In this document: one piece after another, positions 1-7,733 of the stretch
How positions within the stretch are numbered: position 1 is the stretch's first letter
Layout of the letters: the number at the start of each line of letters is the position of its first letter
DNA from: Moraxellaceae bacterium
GTDB lineage: Bacteria > Pseudomonadota > Gammaproteobacteria > Pseudomonadales > Moraxellaceae
Reading direction: 5' to 3'
DNA: 53,711 bases
Assembly: GCA_004173455.1 (NCBI GenBank)
Contig: SECL01000022.1
Coordinates: forward strand, 1 to 53,711
Program-made: the position numbers and the translations under genes
The notes under the pieces: generated by a model
The model's input: the letters and a program-made list of their open reading frames with translations, nothing else
Told to the model about the DNA's origin: nothing
Databases searched by the model: none

Positions 1-111
1 GGATTGGCAGTTTTCGAGATGGATCAACCGGACCTGAAAGCTGTCGCTGAGATTGACGCACTTTTTAACGCTATTACCGATGCCAGTAACACCACCGCCC
101 AGAGCAAATAA
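1..111 (+). CDS. parA: ParA-type partition ATPase, C-terminal fragment
   Basis: The first 36 codons of reading frame 1 are open and end at TAA (109-111). The visible tail GLAVFEMDQPDLKAVAEIDA resembles the C-terminal end of plasmid ParA/Soj ATPases, which typically close with a G-AVFE element followed by a helix carrying an A-E-I pattern. ParA proteins hydrolyse ATP on DNA and move plasmid copies to daughter cells together with a centromere-binding partner. The Walker motifs lie outside the window. The next gene starts inside this one, which fits a coupled partition operon. The assignment is from a short C-terminal match plus context. Confidence 0.6.
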   Translation, partial: GLAVFEMDQPDLKAVAEIDALFNAITDASNTTAQSK

Positions 112-388
112 AAAATCAGAGGCTGAACTTGACGCCTTTGTTAATCGCGGGGGCCAGCCTGCCCCCAGTCCCGCCAGCCAAGCAGAGAAAGTTAATCCCG
201 ACACGATCCGACATGTGAATACGCGTCTGACAGAGGGACTTATCCAGCAGATCGATGAATTGAGAGCAAAGAGGCCCCGGAAGATGGGTAGCCCTAAGTT
301 GGGCATATCTTTACGGGATTGGATCGTTGAAGCCGTCGAAGAGAAGATAGTGCGGGATAAGCGTAAATCGGGGCGGGAGAGTAAGTAG
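80..388 (+). CDS. Small DNA-binding-like protein, probable partition partner of ParA
   Basis: A 102-residue basic protein whose ATG at 80 overlaps the end of parA in another frame; an earlier in-frame ATG at 53 lies deeper in parA and is less likely. Residues 1-45 are Pro/Ala/Lys rich and look disordered. The C-terminal part has a short strand-like segment (NTRLTEGLIQQIDELR) followed by two helices, the layout of ribbon-helix-helix proteins. Small proteins encoded just after parA on plasmids commonly bind the centromere-like site and repress the par operon. That role is inferred from position and shape; no family was recognised with certainty. Confidence 0.6.
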   Translation: MPVTPPPRANKKSEAELDAFVNRGGQPAPSPASQAEKVNPDTIRHVNTRLTEGLIQQIDELRAKRPRKMGSPKLGISLRDWIVEAVEEKIVRDKRKSGRESK

Positions 389-417
389 GGCAGACCTTCA
401 TTTAAACATGAAACACG

Positions 418-690
418 ATGGTTTACTGCGTATATGAATTCATGGGGAAAGATCAGGTTATGGTTTGTTCTAGTCCGGACGAAGCTAATAAAATACTTGA
501 TCAAGTCTATAACGCCAATCAGGGCGGTACACCGCTGGGGTTTATGACTGACAATGGAGAAATTCAATTAGCCAACATTTACCCAAAATTGGATATTCCA
601 AAAAAGTTAAATTCTCAGGCAGATTTTAATTATAGAATTAAGAAATCCGCAGACGCATATATTCAAGAACTTTCCTATGGACGAGGATAA
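418..690 (+). CDS. Hypothetical protein upstream of rep
   Basis: A 90-residue protein of unknown function. It has no signal peptide or membrane segment and reads as a small soluble alpha/beta protein (an early VYCVYEF strand, then S-P-D-E-A-N helix). Its last 14 bases overlap the start of the replication initiator, so the two are probably translationally coupled, and it might modulate replication. Base composition is more AT-rich than in parA and rep. No clear Shine-Dalgarno sequence precedes the ATG, and a second in-frame ATG exists at 442, so the start is uncertain. Confidence 0.5.
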   Translation: MVYCVYEFMGKDQVMVCSSPDEANKILDQVYNANQGGTPLGFMTDNGEIQLANIYPKLDIPKKLNSQADFNYRIKKSADAYIQELSYGRG

Positions 691-1579
691 AAAGCAAGAC
701 CTTTCCAAAATCGCCAAGCGCCGGAGCAAACTGGTCTATGAAGCGTTCCAGGAGGAGCCAGACGACCGGGAAATGTTGTTCCAGGCTGCAGCCATGTGTC
801 AGGTGTACTTTCCCCGCCGTGAGCCGGATCTGCAGCCGTATGAGCCGTGGGAGCAGCGCAGCGGCAAGTCGATCCTTTACATCACGCCACAGCCGTTTCC
901 AGACCCGCTGACGGGCGAAAAAACCTATTCCGGACTTCCGTATGGTCCAAAAGCGCGCGTCCTTCTGGCGAACCTAAATACAATCGCCATCCAGAAGCAG
1001 AGCCGGACGATCCAGATTGCCAACAATCCCGCCAAATTCCTGAAAGACATCGGCCTGACCGATGGCGGAAACCAACTCACCGTTATTCAGGACCAGATGC
1101 ACCGGTTGTCAAACTGCGTGTTGCGGACGTTCTATCTGGATGAGCAGGAGCAGACCGGTGAGACGGTGCCGATCGTCACCCGGACAAAGCGCAACCAATG
1201 GGCAAGCCAGATCACTCTGTCGGAGGAATACTTTAAACACCTGTCCGATCACCCCGTTCCACTGGCCAAAACGCACCTTGCCGCCCTGTCGAACAACGCC
1301 ACCGCACTCGACCTTTATTGCTTTCTGGCACACCGGCTGCACCGGATTCCTCACAATAAACCGCAGTTTCTCGCATGGAAAACGCTGAAAGATCAGTTCG
1401 GGCAGGAATATACTCGCATGACAGATTTCCGGGTTAATTTTCTAAAAACTTGGCAATCAGTACATTACCTGTATATCGATGCGCGTGTTGAGCAAAAAGG
1501 CACCAAGGGGCTGATGCTCTATAATAGTCCGCCACCAATACCTAAAAAACTGATATTCAGTGGATTAGATGATAAATGA
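677..1579 (+). CDS. Plasmid replication initiator, RepA family
   Basis: A 300-residue protein resembling the plasmid-encoded RepA family of replication initiators. Visible features include the central LPYGPKARVLLANLNTIAI helix region, the K-F-L-K-D-I-G-L segment typical of the first winged-helix half, and a second half with D-L-Y-C-F-L-A-H-R and W-K-T-L-K-D-Q-F-G-Q, as in the DNA-contacting domain. Such proteins bind iterons and open the origin. An origin-like region with repeats and a DnaA-box-like site follows directly (1581-1770). The start codon lies inside the preceding small gene. GC-rich codon use separates it from the chromosomal part of the window. Confidence 0.8.
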   Translation: MDEDKKQDLSKIAKRRSKLVYEAFQEEPDDREMLFQAAAMCQVYFPRREPDLQPYEPWEQRSGKSILYITPQPFPDPLTGEKTYSGLPYGPKARVLLANLNTIAIQKQSRTIQIANNPAKFLKDIGLTDGGNQLTVIQDQMHRLSNCVLRTFYLDEQEQTGETVPIVTRTKRNQWASQITLSEEYFKHLSDHPVPLAKTHLAALSNNATALDLYCFLAHRLHRIPHNKPQFLAWKTLKDQFGQEYTRMTDFRVNFLKTWQSVHYLYIDARVEQKGTKGLMLYNSPPPIPKKLIFSGLDDK

Positions 1580-1580
1580 C

Positions 1581-1770
1581 GAGAAAGTTACGGCAATTGT
1601 ATTTACCTAACGTGGATAAGTCCTGAAAACCAGGCGTTTACTAAGGTTTTCCACCGTAACTTACTAACGAAAACGCCGTAATTTGCTCACGTTTTTAGCA
1701 TTTATCAGCCGTAACTTACTCCCACAAACCTTTATTTAAATTACCAATATAAAAAGACCTTTATTGCTAA
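1581..1770. other. Probable plasmid origin: iterons, DnaA-box-like site, AT-rich stretch
   Basis: Three same-strand copies of CCGTAA(C/T)TT(A/G)CT begin at 1654, 1676 and 1709, spaced 22 and 33 bases (2 and 3 helical turns), and an inverted core AGTTACGG lies at 1586-1593. CGTGGATAA at 1611-1619 is the complement of TTATCCACG, one base from the DnaA box consensus. An AT-rich stretch follows, with ACCTTTATT repeated at 1728 and 1757. Repeats, DnaA site and AT-rich DNA next to a RepA gene are the usual parts of an iteron origin. Function is inferred. The rest of the gap, to 1878, is AT-rich and includes the perfect inverted repeat GTATTA-G-TAATAC. Confidence 0.6.
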
Positions 1771-1878
1771 AAAGAACTGTTGAAAAGAAAGTGACTGATT
1801 TAATAAATGTTCATATGTTAACTTTATTATATGTACCGGTTTAAGTATTAGTAATACGGTGAATTAATACTAAATTTC

Positions 1879-2919
1879 TTACACCTTTCTTCTCTGGTGT
1901 ATAGTTCGTGTTGTCAGGTATTCGTACCCTAGGCCATTTGAAGTTCTGAACACATCCAAAATATAATCTTTTATCTGAGGCGAGTACTCAAGTAATGGCC
2001 TATGATATCTTTCCCAAAGATCACCCAAATTTTTATGCCGGAAATAGATACCTAAAACCTTTATTGTTTCATCTACAATATCTCTTGTATCTATATGTGG
2101 ATAACTATCTCGTATCCGCCCAATAAGGAAAGTAGATATCCACTGAATGCGGATTAACGGGTGGGGATGAGACCGCTCATAAAAATAAATTCCAGTCTTA
2201 GGATTATCTAAAAGTATCATGTAAAATCCTAAAATTCCAACCAACGAGATGATGATAAGCTTTCTCAAGTTAGCATCCGTGCGATCATGGTCAGGTAATT
2301 TCGACCAAAAATCTACAACATGAGCTGCGCTTTCTTCCGCTCCATGTACATCTGAATCATACTCAACGATATGGTCTCTAAAATTGAATGGCCTAGCACC
2401 AGCAGCCATATTAAGTTCATCTAAAGAAGTGACGCCACCAGCACGGTTAGTAAATTGAATCAAATGGCTAAGCTCATGATAGTACGTAAATAGAGTAGCT
2501 GTTTGGAACATTATGAAACCAACGGAAATATTATGCTGTGGTTGTTCATAATAGTTGTTCAGCGCTTTATATTCCGCTAATTCTGGATCGTCTAAAATAC
2601 TATTATCGCAGAATTTGTCCCATAATTCTTCGATAGTCCCCTTGTTGATAGTAACTCTATAATAGCCGTTTCGACGTGGCCAAGCACCAGCATTCACGAT
2701 AGGTCTATTATAAAAATAGAATCGCGCTGGCTCAATATCGTATTTGTTCTTAAGGCATACCTCGGAAAGGTTTACTTGGCAGAATGTAAATAAGTTATCA
2801 TATATGAATTTTAAACGATCCTCGAAATAAAAGTAAGCGTCATCAGGTATCATGATACCGTTTTGAACGAGTTCTGTAATGCCAGCAGTGTAACTATACT
2901 TGCGGTCAGGTGAAAGCAT
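1879..2919 (-). CDS. Putative HExxH zinc metalloprotease, cargo gene of the plasmid module
   Basis: A 346-residue protein with HELSH at 148-152 inside a hydrophobic helix (TATLFTYYHELSHLIQF). About 34 residues later comes E186-Y-D-S-D190-V-H-G-A-E-E, which could supply the third zinc ligand as in ExxxD-type gluzincins. A hydrophobic segment at 220-237 is followed by H-P-H-P at 251-254 and an R-I pair, an arrangement also seen after the active site of M48-like peptidases. No signal peptide is present. The gene is much more AT-rich than the flanking rep and primase genes, suggesting separate acquisition. Comparison with Lit-type (U49) phage-exclusion peptidases is reasonable, but family membership is not established. 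Confidence 0.6.
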   Translation of the reverse strand: MLSPDRKYSYTAGITELVQNGIMIPDDAYFYFEDRLKFIYDNLFTFCQVNLSEVCLKNKYDIEPARFYFYNRPIVNAGAWPRRNGYYRVTINKGTIEELWDKFCDNSILDDPELAEYKALNNYYEQPQHNISVGFIMFQTATLFTYYHELSHLIQFTNRAGGVTSLDELNMAAGARPFNFRDHIVEYDSDVHGAEESAAHVVDFWSKLPDHDRTDANLRKLIIISLVGILGFYMILLDNPKTGIYFYERSHPHPLIRIQWISTFLIGRIRDSYPHIDTRDIVDETIKVLGIYFRHKNLGDLWERYHRPLLEYSPQIKDYILDVFRTSNGLGYEYLTTRTIHQRRKV

Positions 2920-2992
2920 GTCTATTTTCGGTTGGTGCTGTCTTTTAACATTAGACGCATGGGAAAAGGTCTATAAATAGTAAGAAAACCTG

Positions 2993-2998
2993 TATAAT
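2993..2998 (+). promoter_or_regulatory. Perfect -10 hexamer placed for a leaderless transcript
   Basis: TATAAT ends six bases before the ATG at 3005, so transcription would begin at or within a base or two of the start codon. No Shine-Dalgarno sequence precedes that ATG, which agrees with a leaderless mRNA. No convincing -35 hexamer was found. Confidence 0.4.
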
Positions 2999-3004
2999 CG
3001 CTGA

Positions 3005-4039
3005 ATGAACATCGCTGACGCCAAATCCATCCCTCTTGACGAACTGCTGCAGCGGCTGGGCTATCAGCCTGTCAAGCAGCAGGGTGGACGCCTTTGGTAC
3101 CGGTCACCGTTCCGCGACGAGAAAACCGCCAGTTTCGTCCTGTCGAAAGACGGCATGGCATGGTACGACCACGGCGAAGGAGTAGGAGGCAATATCATCG
3201 ACCTTGCCATGCGCCTGGGCGATTGCTATGACGTGCAGCAGGCTTTATCTTATATCGAGACCGCTACCGGCCAGACCGGCTATACCATCCTGGCGATTCG
3301 CCAGAGGTTGCCCTTGACCAGAGATGCCCCCGCTTATACGCTCATCAACGCCAAGCCGTTCTCCGTCCGTGATGGCCAAAACGGGTATACCCCAGCGGCG
3401 ACCTATCTTAAAAACGTGCGGGGCATCGAGCCAGAATTATTTGCCCCTTATCTGTCCGATCTGGTCTATGCTGGCAAGGATGGCAAGAAGCGTTACGGGT
3501 TCGGCGTGCCTAATGGGACAGGCGGTTATGAAGCTCGGCGATCCGGTGATTTTGAAAAAATGTCGATTGGCCTGAAGAACATCACCGTGTTTCAATCCAG
3601 CCGGGAGAACTGGTGGGAAGCGCCGTGGCACTGCTTCTACGGCCTGATGGATTTTGGCACTTTTCTCACAATCGACCGGCCGACACAGGGCGCTTACAAC
3701 TTCATGATCGTCAACAGCGACAGCATGATTGGCAACCCCGAGGAAGGGCCACAGCGGCCGGCGCGGATCGGTCTAGTCGAGCAGTATTTGGCAACGGTAC
3801 CACCAGGTCAGACCATGATCCATTACCCGCACATCGATCCGTCAGGACAGCGTGCCTATCATAATTTGCTGGCCTTCTTAACGAGCCATGGATGGGCTGG
3901 TGGCGATCGGATGCACTTGTATGACGGTTTCAAAGATTGGAACGACAAGCATAAAGCCGACAAAGACATTACAGCGTCCCCACAAGTAATGGTCATTCAG
4001 CAGCCAAGAAGCGTCATCCGGCCCACCCCAAAAATTTAA
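3005..4039 (+). CDS. CHC2/Toprim primase-like plasmid protein, catalytically degenerate
   Basis: A 344-residue protein with the outline of mobile-element primases. The N-terminal YRSPFRDEKTASF then W-Y-D-H-G-E-G-V-G-G-N-I-I-D-L matches the CHC2 zinc-finger fold, but without the zinc cysteines. The C-terminal half aligns by eye with Toprim: CFYGLMDF takes the place of the usual E-G-x-x-D segment with Tyr for the catalytic Glu, HIDPSG sits where DxDxAG is expected, and YDGFKDWND matches the usual Y-x-G-x-K-D-x-N ending. If the alignment is right, priming chemistry is unlikely and a structural or DNA-binding role is possible. It starts without a ribosome-binding site, close after a TATAAT. Confidence 0.65.
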   Translation: MNIADAKSIPLDELLQRLGYQPVKQQGGRLWYRSPFRDEKTASFVLSKDGMAWYDHGEGVGGNIIDLAMRLGDCYDVQQALSYIETATGQTGYTILAIRQRLPLTRDAPAYTLINAKPFSVRDGQNGYTPAATYLKNVRGIEPELFAPYLSDLVYAGKDGKKRYGFGVPNGTGGYEARRSGDFEKMSIGLKNITVFQSSRENWWEAPWHCFYGLMDFGTFLTIDRPTQGAYNFMIVNSDSMIGNPEEGPQRPARIGLVEQYLATVPPGQTMIHYPHIDPSGQRAYHNLLAFLTSHGWAGGDRMHLYDGFKDWNDKHKADKDITASPQVMVIQQPRSVIRPTPKI

Positions 4040-4147
4040 TATGTAGAATGCCAGTACAAGGTGTATTCATAAACGCATTTTTTTGTGCCTAAAACGTACA
4101 ACACCAATTTATTCTTCATAGTGTTCCTATAAGCTAGCGCCTCAGAT

Positions 4148-4161
4148 ATTTTATATAAAAT
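4148..4161. repeat. 14-bp perfect AT palindrome upstream of the RND pump gene
   Basis: ATTTTATATAAAAT is self-complementary and ends 23 bases before the pump start codon. It could be an operator or simply part of an AT-rich promoter. The rest of 4040-4184 holds no gene and marks the change from the plasmid-type region to chromosomal sequence. Confidence 0.3.
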
Positions 4162-4184
4162 TTTTTAGGGAAATACCTGCGTAA

Positions 4185-7100
4185 ATGTCGCGTTTTTTTA
4201 TTGATCGGCCAATTTTTGCTTGGGTTTTGGCAATAGTGGTGATGGCGCTCGGTACGCTGTCTATTTTTCAGCTTCCCATTGAGCGTTATCCTGATATTGC
4301 ACCCCCAACTGTCAGGATTTCGGCCAACTACAGTGGGGCATCCGCCAAAACTGTGGAAGATAGTGTCACGCAGGTGCTAGAGCAGCAAATTCGTGGTATT
4401 GACAATCTGCTGTATTTTTCATCGACCAGCAGTTCATCAGGACAGGTGCGGATCAGCCTGACTTTTGCACAGGGCACAGACCCTGATACTGCACAGGTAC
4501 AGGTGCAAAATAGCATCAGTGGTAGCCTGAACCGTTTGCCGCAAGTGGTACAGCAGCAAGGCGTAACGGTGTCCAAGTCGCAGGGTGATAGCCTGATGGT
4601 GATTGGTATTTATGACACCAGTCGCAAAATGAGCACGGTTGAGATTTCCGATTATCTGATTAACCATGTGGAACCGGTGCTTAGCCGTATTAATGGCGTG
4701 GGTGAAACCAATGTATTTGGCTCGCAATATGCCATGCGCATTTGGCTTGATCCGCAAAAGCTAAACAGCTATAGCCTCATGCCATCGGATATTCGCAATG
4801 CCATTGAAGCACAAAATACGCAGGTTACGGCGGGTGAAATTGGCGCGCAGCCTGCACCGCCAGATCAGTATTTAAACGTCAATGTCACTGCATTGTCGCG
4901 CCTGCAAACCCCGGAACAGTTTGGCGATATTGTGCTTAAAGCTCAGCCGGGCGGCGCTATTGTGTATTTAAAAGATGTGGCACGGGTAGAGCTGGGGGCA
5001 GAAAATTATTCAGTATCTACTGGCCTTAATGGCTATCCCTCATCCGGCATGTCGGTGAGTTTGGCCACGGGTGCCAATGCGCTGCAAGTGGCTGACAATA
5101 TCCGCCTTGAAATGCAAAAGCTGGAAAAGCAGTTACCTGCCGGCCTAAAAATCGCCTATCCGCGCGATAGCACACCATTTGTAACCGCATCTATTAAAGG
5201 TGTGGTCAAAACACTGATTGAAGCCATCATTCTGGTGGTGATTGTCATGTTTGTATTTCTGCAAAACTGGCGTGCCACTATTATTCCAGCCATTGCCGTG
5301 CCAGTGGTACTACTGGGCACCTTTGGGATTCTGGCGGTACTCGGCCTGAGCATTAATACCCTGACGCTGTTTGCCATGGTGCTGGCGATTGGCCTACTGG
5401 TGGATGATGCAATTGTGGTGGTCGAAAACGTCGAGCGGGTCATGCAGGAACAACAGTTGGATGCACGGCAGGCTACCATTCAATCCATGCAGGAAATTAC
5501 TGGTGCTTTAATTGGCATTACATTGGTGTTATCTGCTGTATTTTTACCGATGGCATTTTTTGGCGGTTCGATTGGAGTTATTTACCAGCAGTTTTCCATT
5601 ACCATTGTGTCGGCCATGGTGCTCTCAGTATTGGTTGCACTGACGTTGACACCTGCCTTGTGCGCGACCTTGCTTAAACCGGATCATCAAAAAGACCCAC
5701 AACAAGGCGGCTTTTTTGGCTGGTTTAACCGCAGTTTTGAACGCCTGCAAAACGGTTATAAAAATAAAGTAGCGCGTTTGATTTGCTGGCCCAAGCTGTT
5801 TATGGCTGGGTTTGTGGCAATTTCTGCCCTGGTGTTACTGGCATATAGCAGCTTGCCTACCAGCTTTTTGCCGGATGAAGACCAAGGCTCGCTCAATGTG
5901 CAATTTACCCTCAAGGAAGGCGCACCATTACGTGAAACCGAACAAATTGGTCAACAGGTGTCAAATTATTTTTTAACCAAAGAAAAAAATAATCTCAATA
6001 CTGTCATGATTGTGCTAGGACGTAATTTTGCAGGAAATGGGCAAAACGTGGGGCAGGCGTATGTTTCGCTCAAGCATTGGGATGCACGCAAAGGTGAGGA
6101 AAACTCTGCCGATGCCATTATTGAACGCGCCAACAAATATTTTAAAAAAGTGCCTGATGTACGCATTAACGTCAATGCACCGTCTATTGTGCGCGGGCTT
6201 GGCCAGTCCAATGGCTTTAATTTCTGGCTACAGGATGTCAATAATGCCGGACGTGATGCCCTGATTGCAGCACAGGAACGCATTGTGAATGAGGCCAATG
6301 ACAACCCGAATCTGCGTAATGTGCGCATGAGCGGGCTTGAAGATAAAACCCAGTTGCACCTGAACATTGACCAAGGCAAGGCCGCAGTGATGGGGCTGAG
6401 TCAGTCTGATATTAATTCGACCCTGAGTTCTGCATGGGGCGGGGTCTACGTCAATGATTTTATTGATCGCGGGCGCATCAAGCGCGTTTACCTGCAAGGT
6501 GATATGCAGGCACGCTCCAAACCGGAGGATTTGGCCAAATGGTATGTGCGCGGGACAAATGGGCAGATGACGTCGTTTGCCAGCTTTTCCACCACTGACT
6601 GGATTCGTAATCCGCAACTGCTGCAACGCTTTAATGGCATTTCATCAATGGAAATTAATGGCAATGTGGCCAAGGGCTATAGTTCCGGTGAGGCCATGAA
6701 TACTATGCAGCAATTGGTCAATTCAGAAAAAGGCTATGGGTTGGCATGGAGTGGCTTGTCCTATCAGGAACAGCAAACCACCCAGCAGGGTGCTTGGCTA
6801 TATGTCGTGTCGATTGTGTTTATTTTTCTGTGTCTGGCAGCCCTGTATGAAAGCTGGACGATTCCGACGGCTGTGATGCTGGTGATTCCACTCGGCGTGC
6901 TGGGTGCGGTGCTATTGACCAAACTAACCGGATTTAGTAATGACATTTACTTTCAGGTGGCGATATTAGCAACCATTGGCTTATCGACCAAAAATGCCAT
7001 TCTGATTGTCGAGTTTGCCGCTGCTGCACAGGATAAAGGCAGTGATATTTTAGAAGCTGCACTGGAAGGGGCGCGCCTGCGACTGCGACCCATTATCATG

Positions 7101-7298
7101 ACCTCACTTGCTTTTGTGGCGGGCGTGATTCCGCTGGTGTTTTCTACTGGTGCAGGTGCGGTCAGTCGGCAGGAGATTGGTGTGAGTATTGTCGGTGGTG
7201 TGCTGTTTGGTACGGTACTGGCGGTGTTTTATGTTCCACTGTTTTTTGTGCTGGTCAGAAAATTATTTGCTGCAAAAAATATACAGGCGTATAAATAA
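4185..7298 (+). CDS. RND multidrug efflux permease, HAE1 family (AcrB/AdeB-like)
   Basis: A 1037-residue protein, full length for an AcrB-type permease, starting with MSRFFIDRPIFAWVLAI. Members exchange protons for drugs across the inner membrane and work in a trimer with a periplasmic adaptor and an outer-membrane channel. The proton-relay residues are present: D407-D408 in GLLVDDAIVVVEN (TM4) and K936 in GLSTKNAILIVEF (TM10). The two duplicated halves and large periplasmic loops are intact. Neither an adaptor nor an outer-membrane channel gene flanks it. The sequence upstream is the plasmid-type module, so the partner genes may have been separated from it. Substrates cannot be predicted. 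Confidence 0.9.
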   Translation: MSRFFIDRPIFAWVLAIVVMALGTLSIFQLPIERYPDIAPPTVRISANYSGASAKTVEDSVTQVLEQQIRGIDNLLYFSSTSSSSGQVRISLTFAQGTDPDTAQVQVQNSISGSLNRLPQVVQQQGVTVSKSQGDSLMVIGIYDTSRKMSTVEISDYLINHVEPVLSRINGVGETNVFGSQYAMRIWLDPQKLNSYSLMPSDIRNAIEAQNTQVTAGEIGAQPAPPDQYLNVNVTALSRLQTPEQFGDIVLKAQPGGAIVYLKDVARVELGAENYSVSTGLNGYPSSGMSVSLATGANALQVADNIRLEMQKLEKQLPAGLKIAYPRDSTPFVTASIKGVVKTLIEAIILVVIVMFVFLQNWRATIIPAIAVPVVLLGTFGILAVLGLSINTLTLFAMVLAIGLLVDDAIVVVENVERVMQEQQLDARQATIQSMQEITGALIGITLVLSAVFLPMAFFGGSIGVIYQQFSITIVSAMVLSVLVALTLTPALCATLLKPDHQKDPQQGGFFGWFNRSFERLQNGYKNKVARLICWPKLFMAGFVAISALVLLAYSSLPTSFLPDEDQGSLNVQFTLKEGAPLRETEQIGQQVSNYFLTKEKNNLNTVMIVLGRNFAGNGQNVGQAYVSLKHWDARKGEENSADAIIERANKYFKKVPDVRINVNAPSIVRGLGQSNGFNFWLQDVNNAGRDALIAAQERIVNEANDNPNLRNVRMSGLEDKTQLHLNIDQGKAAVMGLSQSDINSTLSSAWGGVYVNDFIDRGRIKRVYLQGDMQARSKPEDLAKWYVRGTNGQMTSFASFSTTDWIRNPQLLQRFNGISSMEINGNVAKGYSSGEAMNTMQQLVNSEKGYGLAWSGLSYQEQQTTQQGAWLYVVSIVFIFLCLAALYESWTIPTAVMLVIPLGVLGAVLLTKLTGFSNDIYFQVAILATIGLSTKNAILIVEFAAAAQDKGSDILEAALEGARLRLRPIIMTSLAFVAGVIPLVFSTGAGAVSRQEIGVSIVGGVLFGTVLAVFYVPLFFVLVRKLFAAKNIQAYK

Positions 7299-7307
7299 TT
7301 CAATTAG

Positions 7308-7330
7308 GCCGGAAAATAGATTATTCCGGC
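7308..7330 (+). terminator. Hairpin after the RND pump gene
   Basis: GCCGGAA and TTCCGGC pair across a 9-base loop, 10 bases past the pump stop codon. The following bases are AT-rich but without a strong T run, so termination is likely but not certain. Confidence 0.4.
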
Positions 7331-7357
7331 TATTTAGTAATGACCATGATGTTGTGC

Positions 7358-7648
7358 TTAAACAGCCTGATCCAGCTCGCAGAACCACAGGTAATCGTCA
7401 TCAGTGTGGTCTTGTGCATGGCAATGGTTGCCTTCATCATTTAAAAACACGCCATGATCCTCTGCTTGCGTCACGCGTGGAAACCAGTACACCTGACCTT
7501 GTGGATTAAAGCTAGTCATTGTATTGGGATAAGGCGTCAAGCCCAGTTCGGCGGTGACTGAATGGTTGGCATCCAGTGTCACCACCAGCAGCTCGGTATT
7601 TGGGTCACGGTCGGGATTAATATTACGGATAATTAAAGCCACTGACAT
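7358..7648 (-). CDS. Hypothetical acidic small protein
   Basis: A 96-residue soluble protein with no recognised family. It contains an early strand-rich part (SVALIIRNINPD, TELLVVTLDA) and an acidic, histidine-bearing end (HCHAQDHTDDDYLWF) that might bind metal. The start is placed at the second of two in-frame ATGs (7648), because GAGAG lies seven bases before it, whereas the first ATG at 7654 is too close. It stands alone between convergent neighbours. Confidence 0.55.
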   Translation of the reverse strand: MSVALIIRNINPDRDPNTELLVVTLDANHSVTAELGLTPYPNTMTSFNPQGQVYWFPRVTQAEDHGVFLNDEGNHCHAQDHTDDDYLWFCELDQAV

Positions 7649-7733
7649 GATCATGCTCTCAAACTGAATAACAGATGATCATTTTAATGGATTTTGGCTA
7701 AAAAAAAAGCGCACTGCGTCTTGATCTGTCGTG

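Noticed and set aside
4044-4057. TAGAATGCCAGTAC at the plasmid-chromosome boundary is identical to the left arm of the yej terminator (49887-49900), suggesting a recombination site
   Set aside because: In a window of this size several identical 14-base pairs are expected by chance, and the right arm of the hairpin is absent at 4044.
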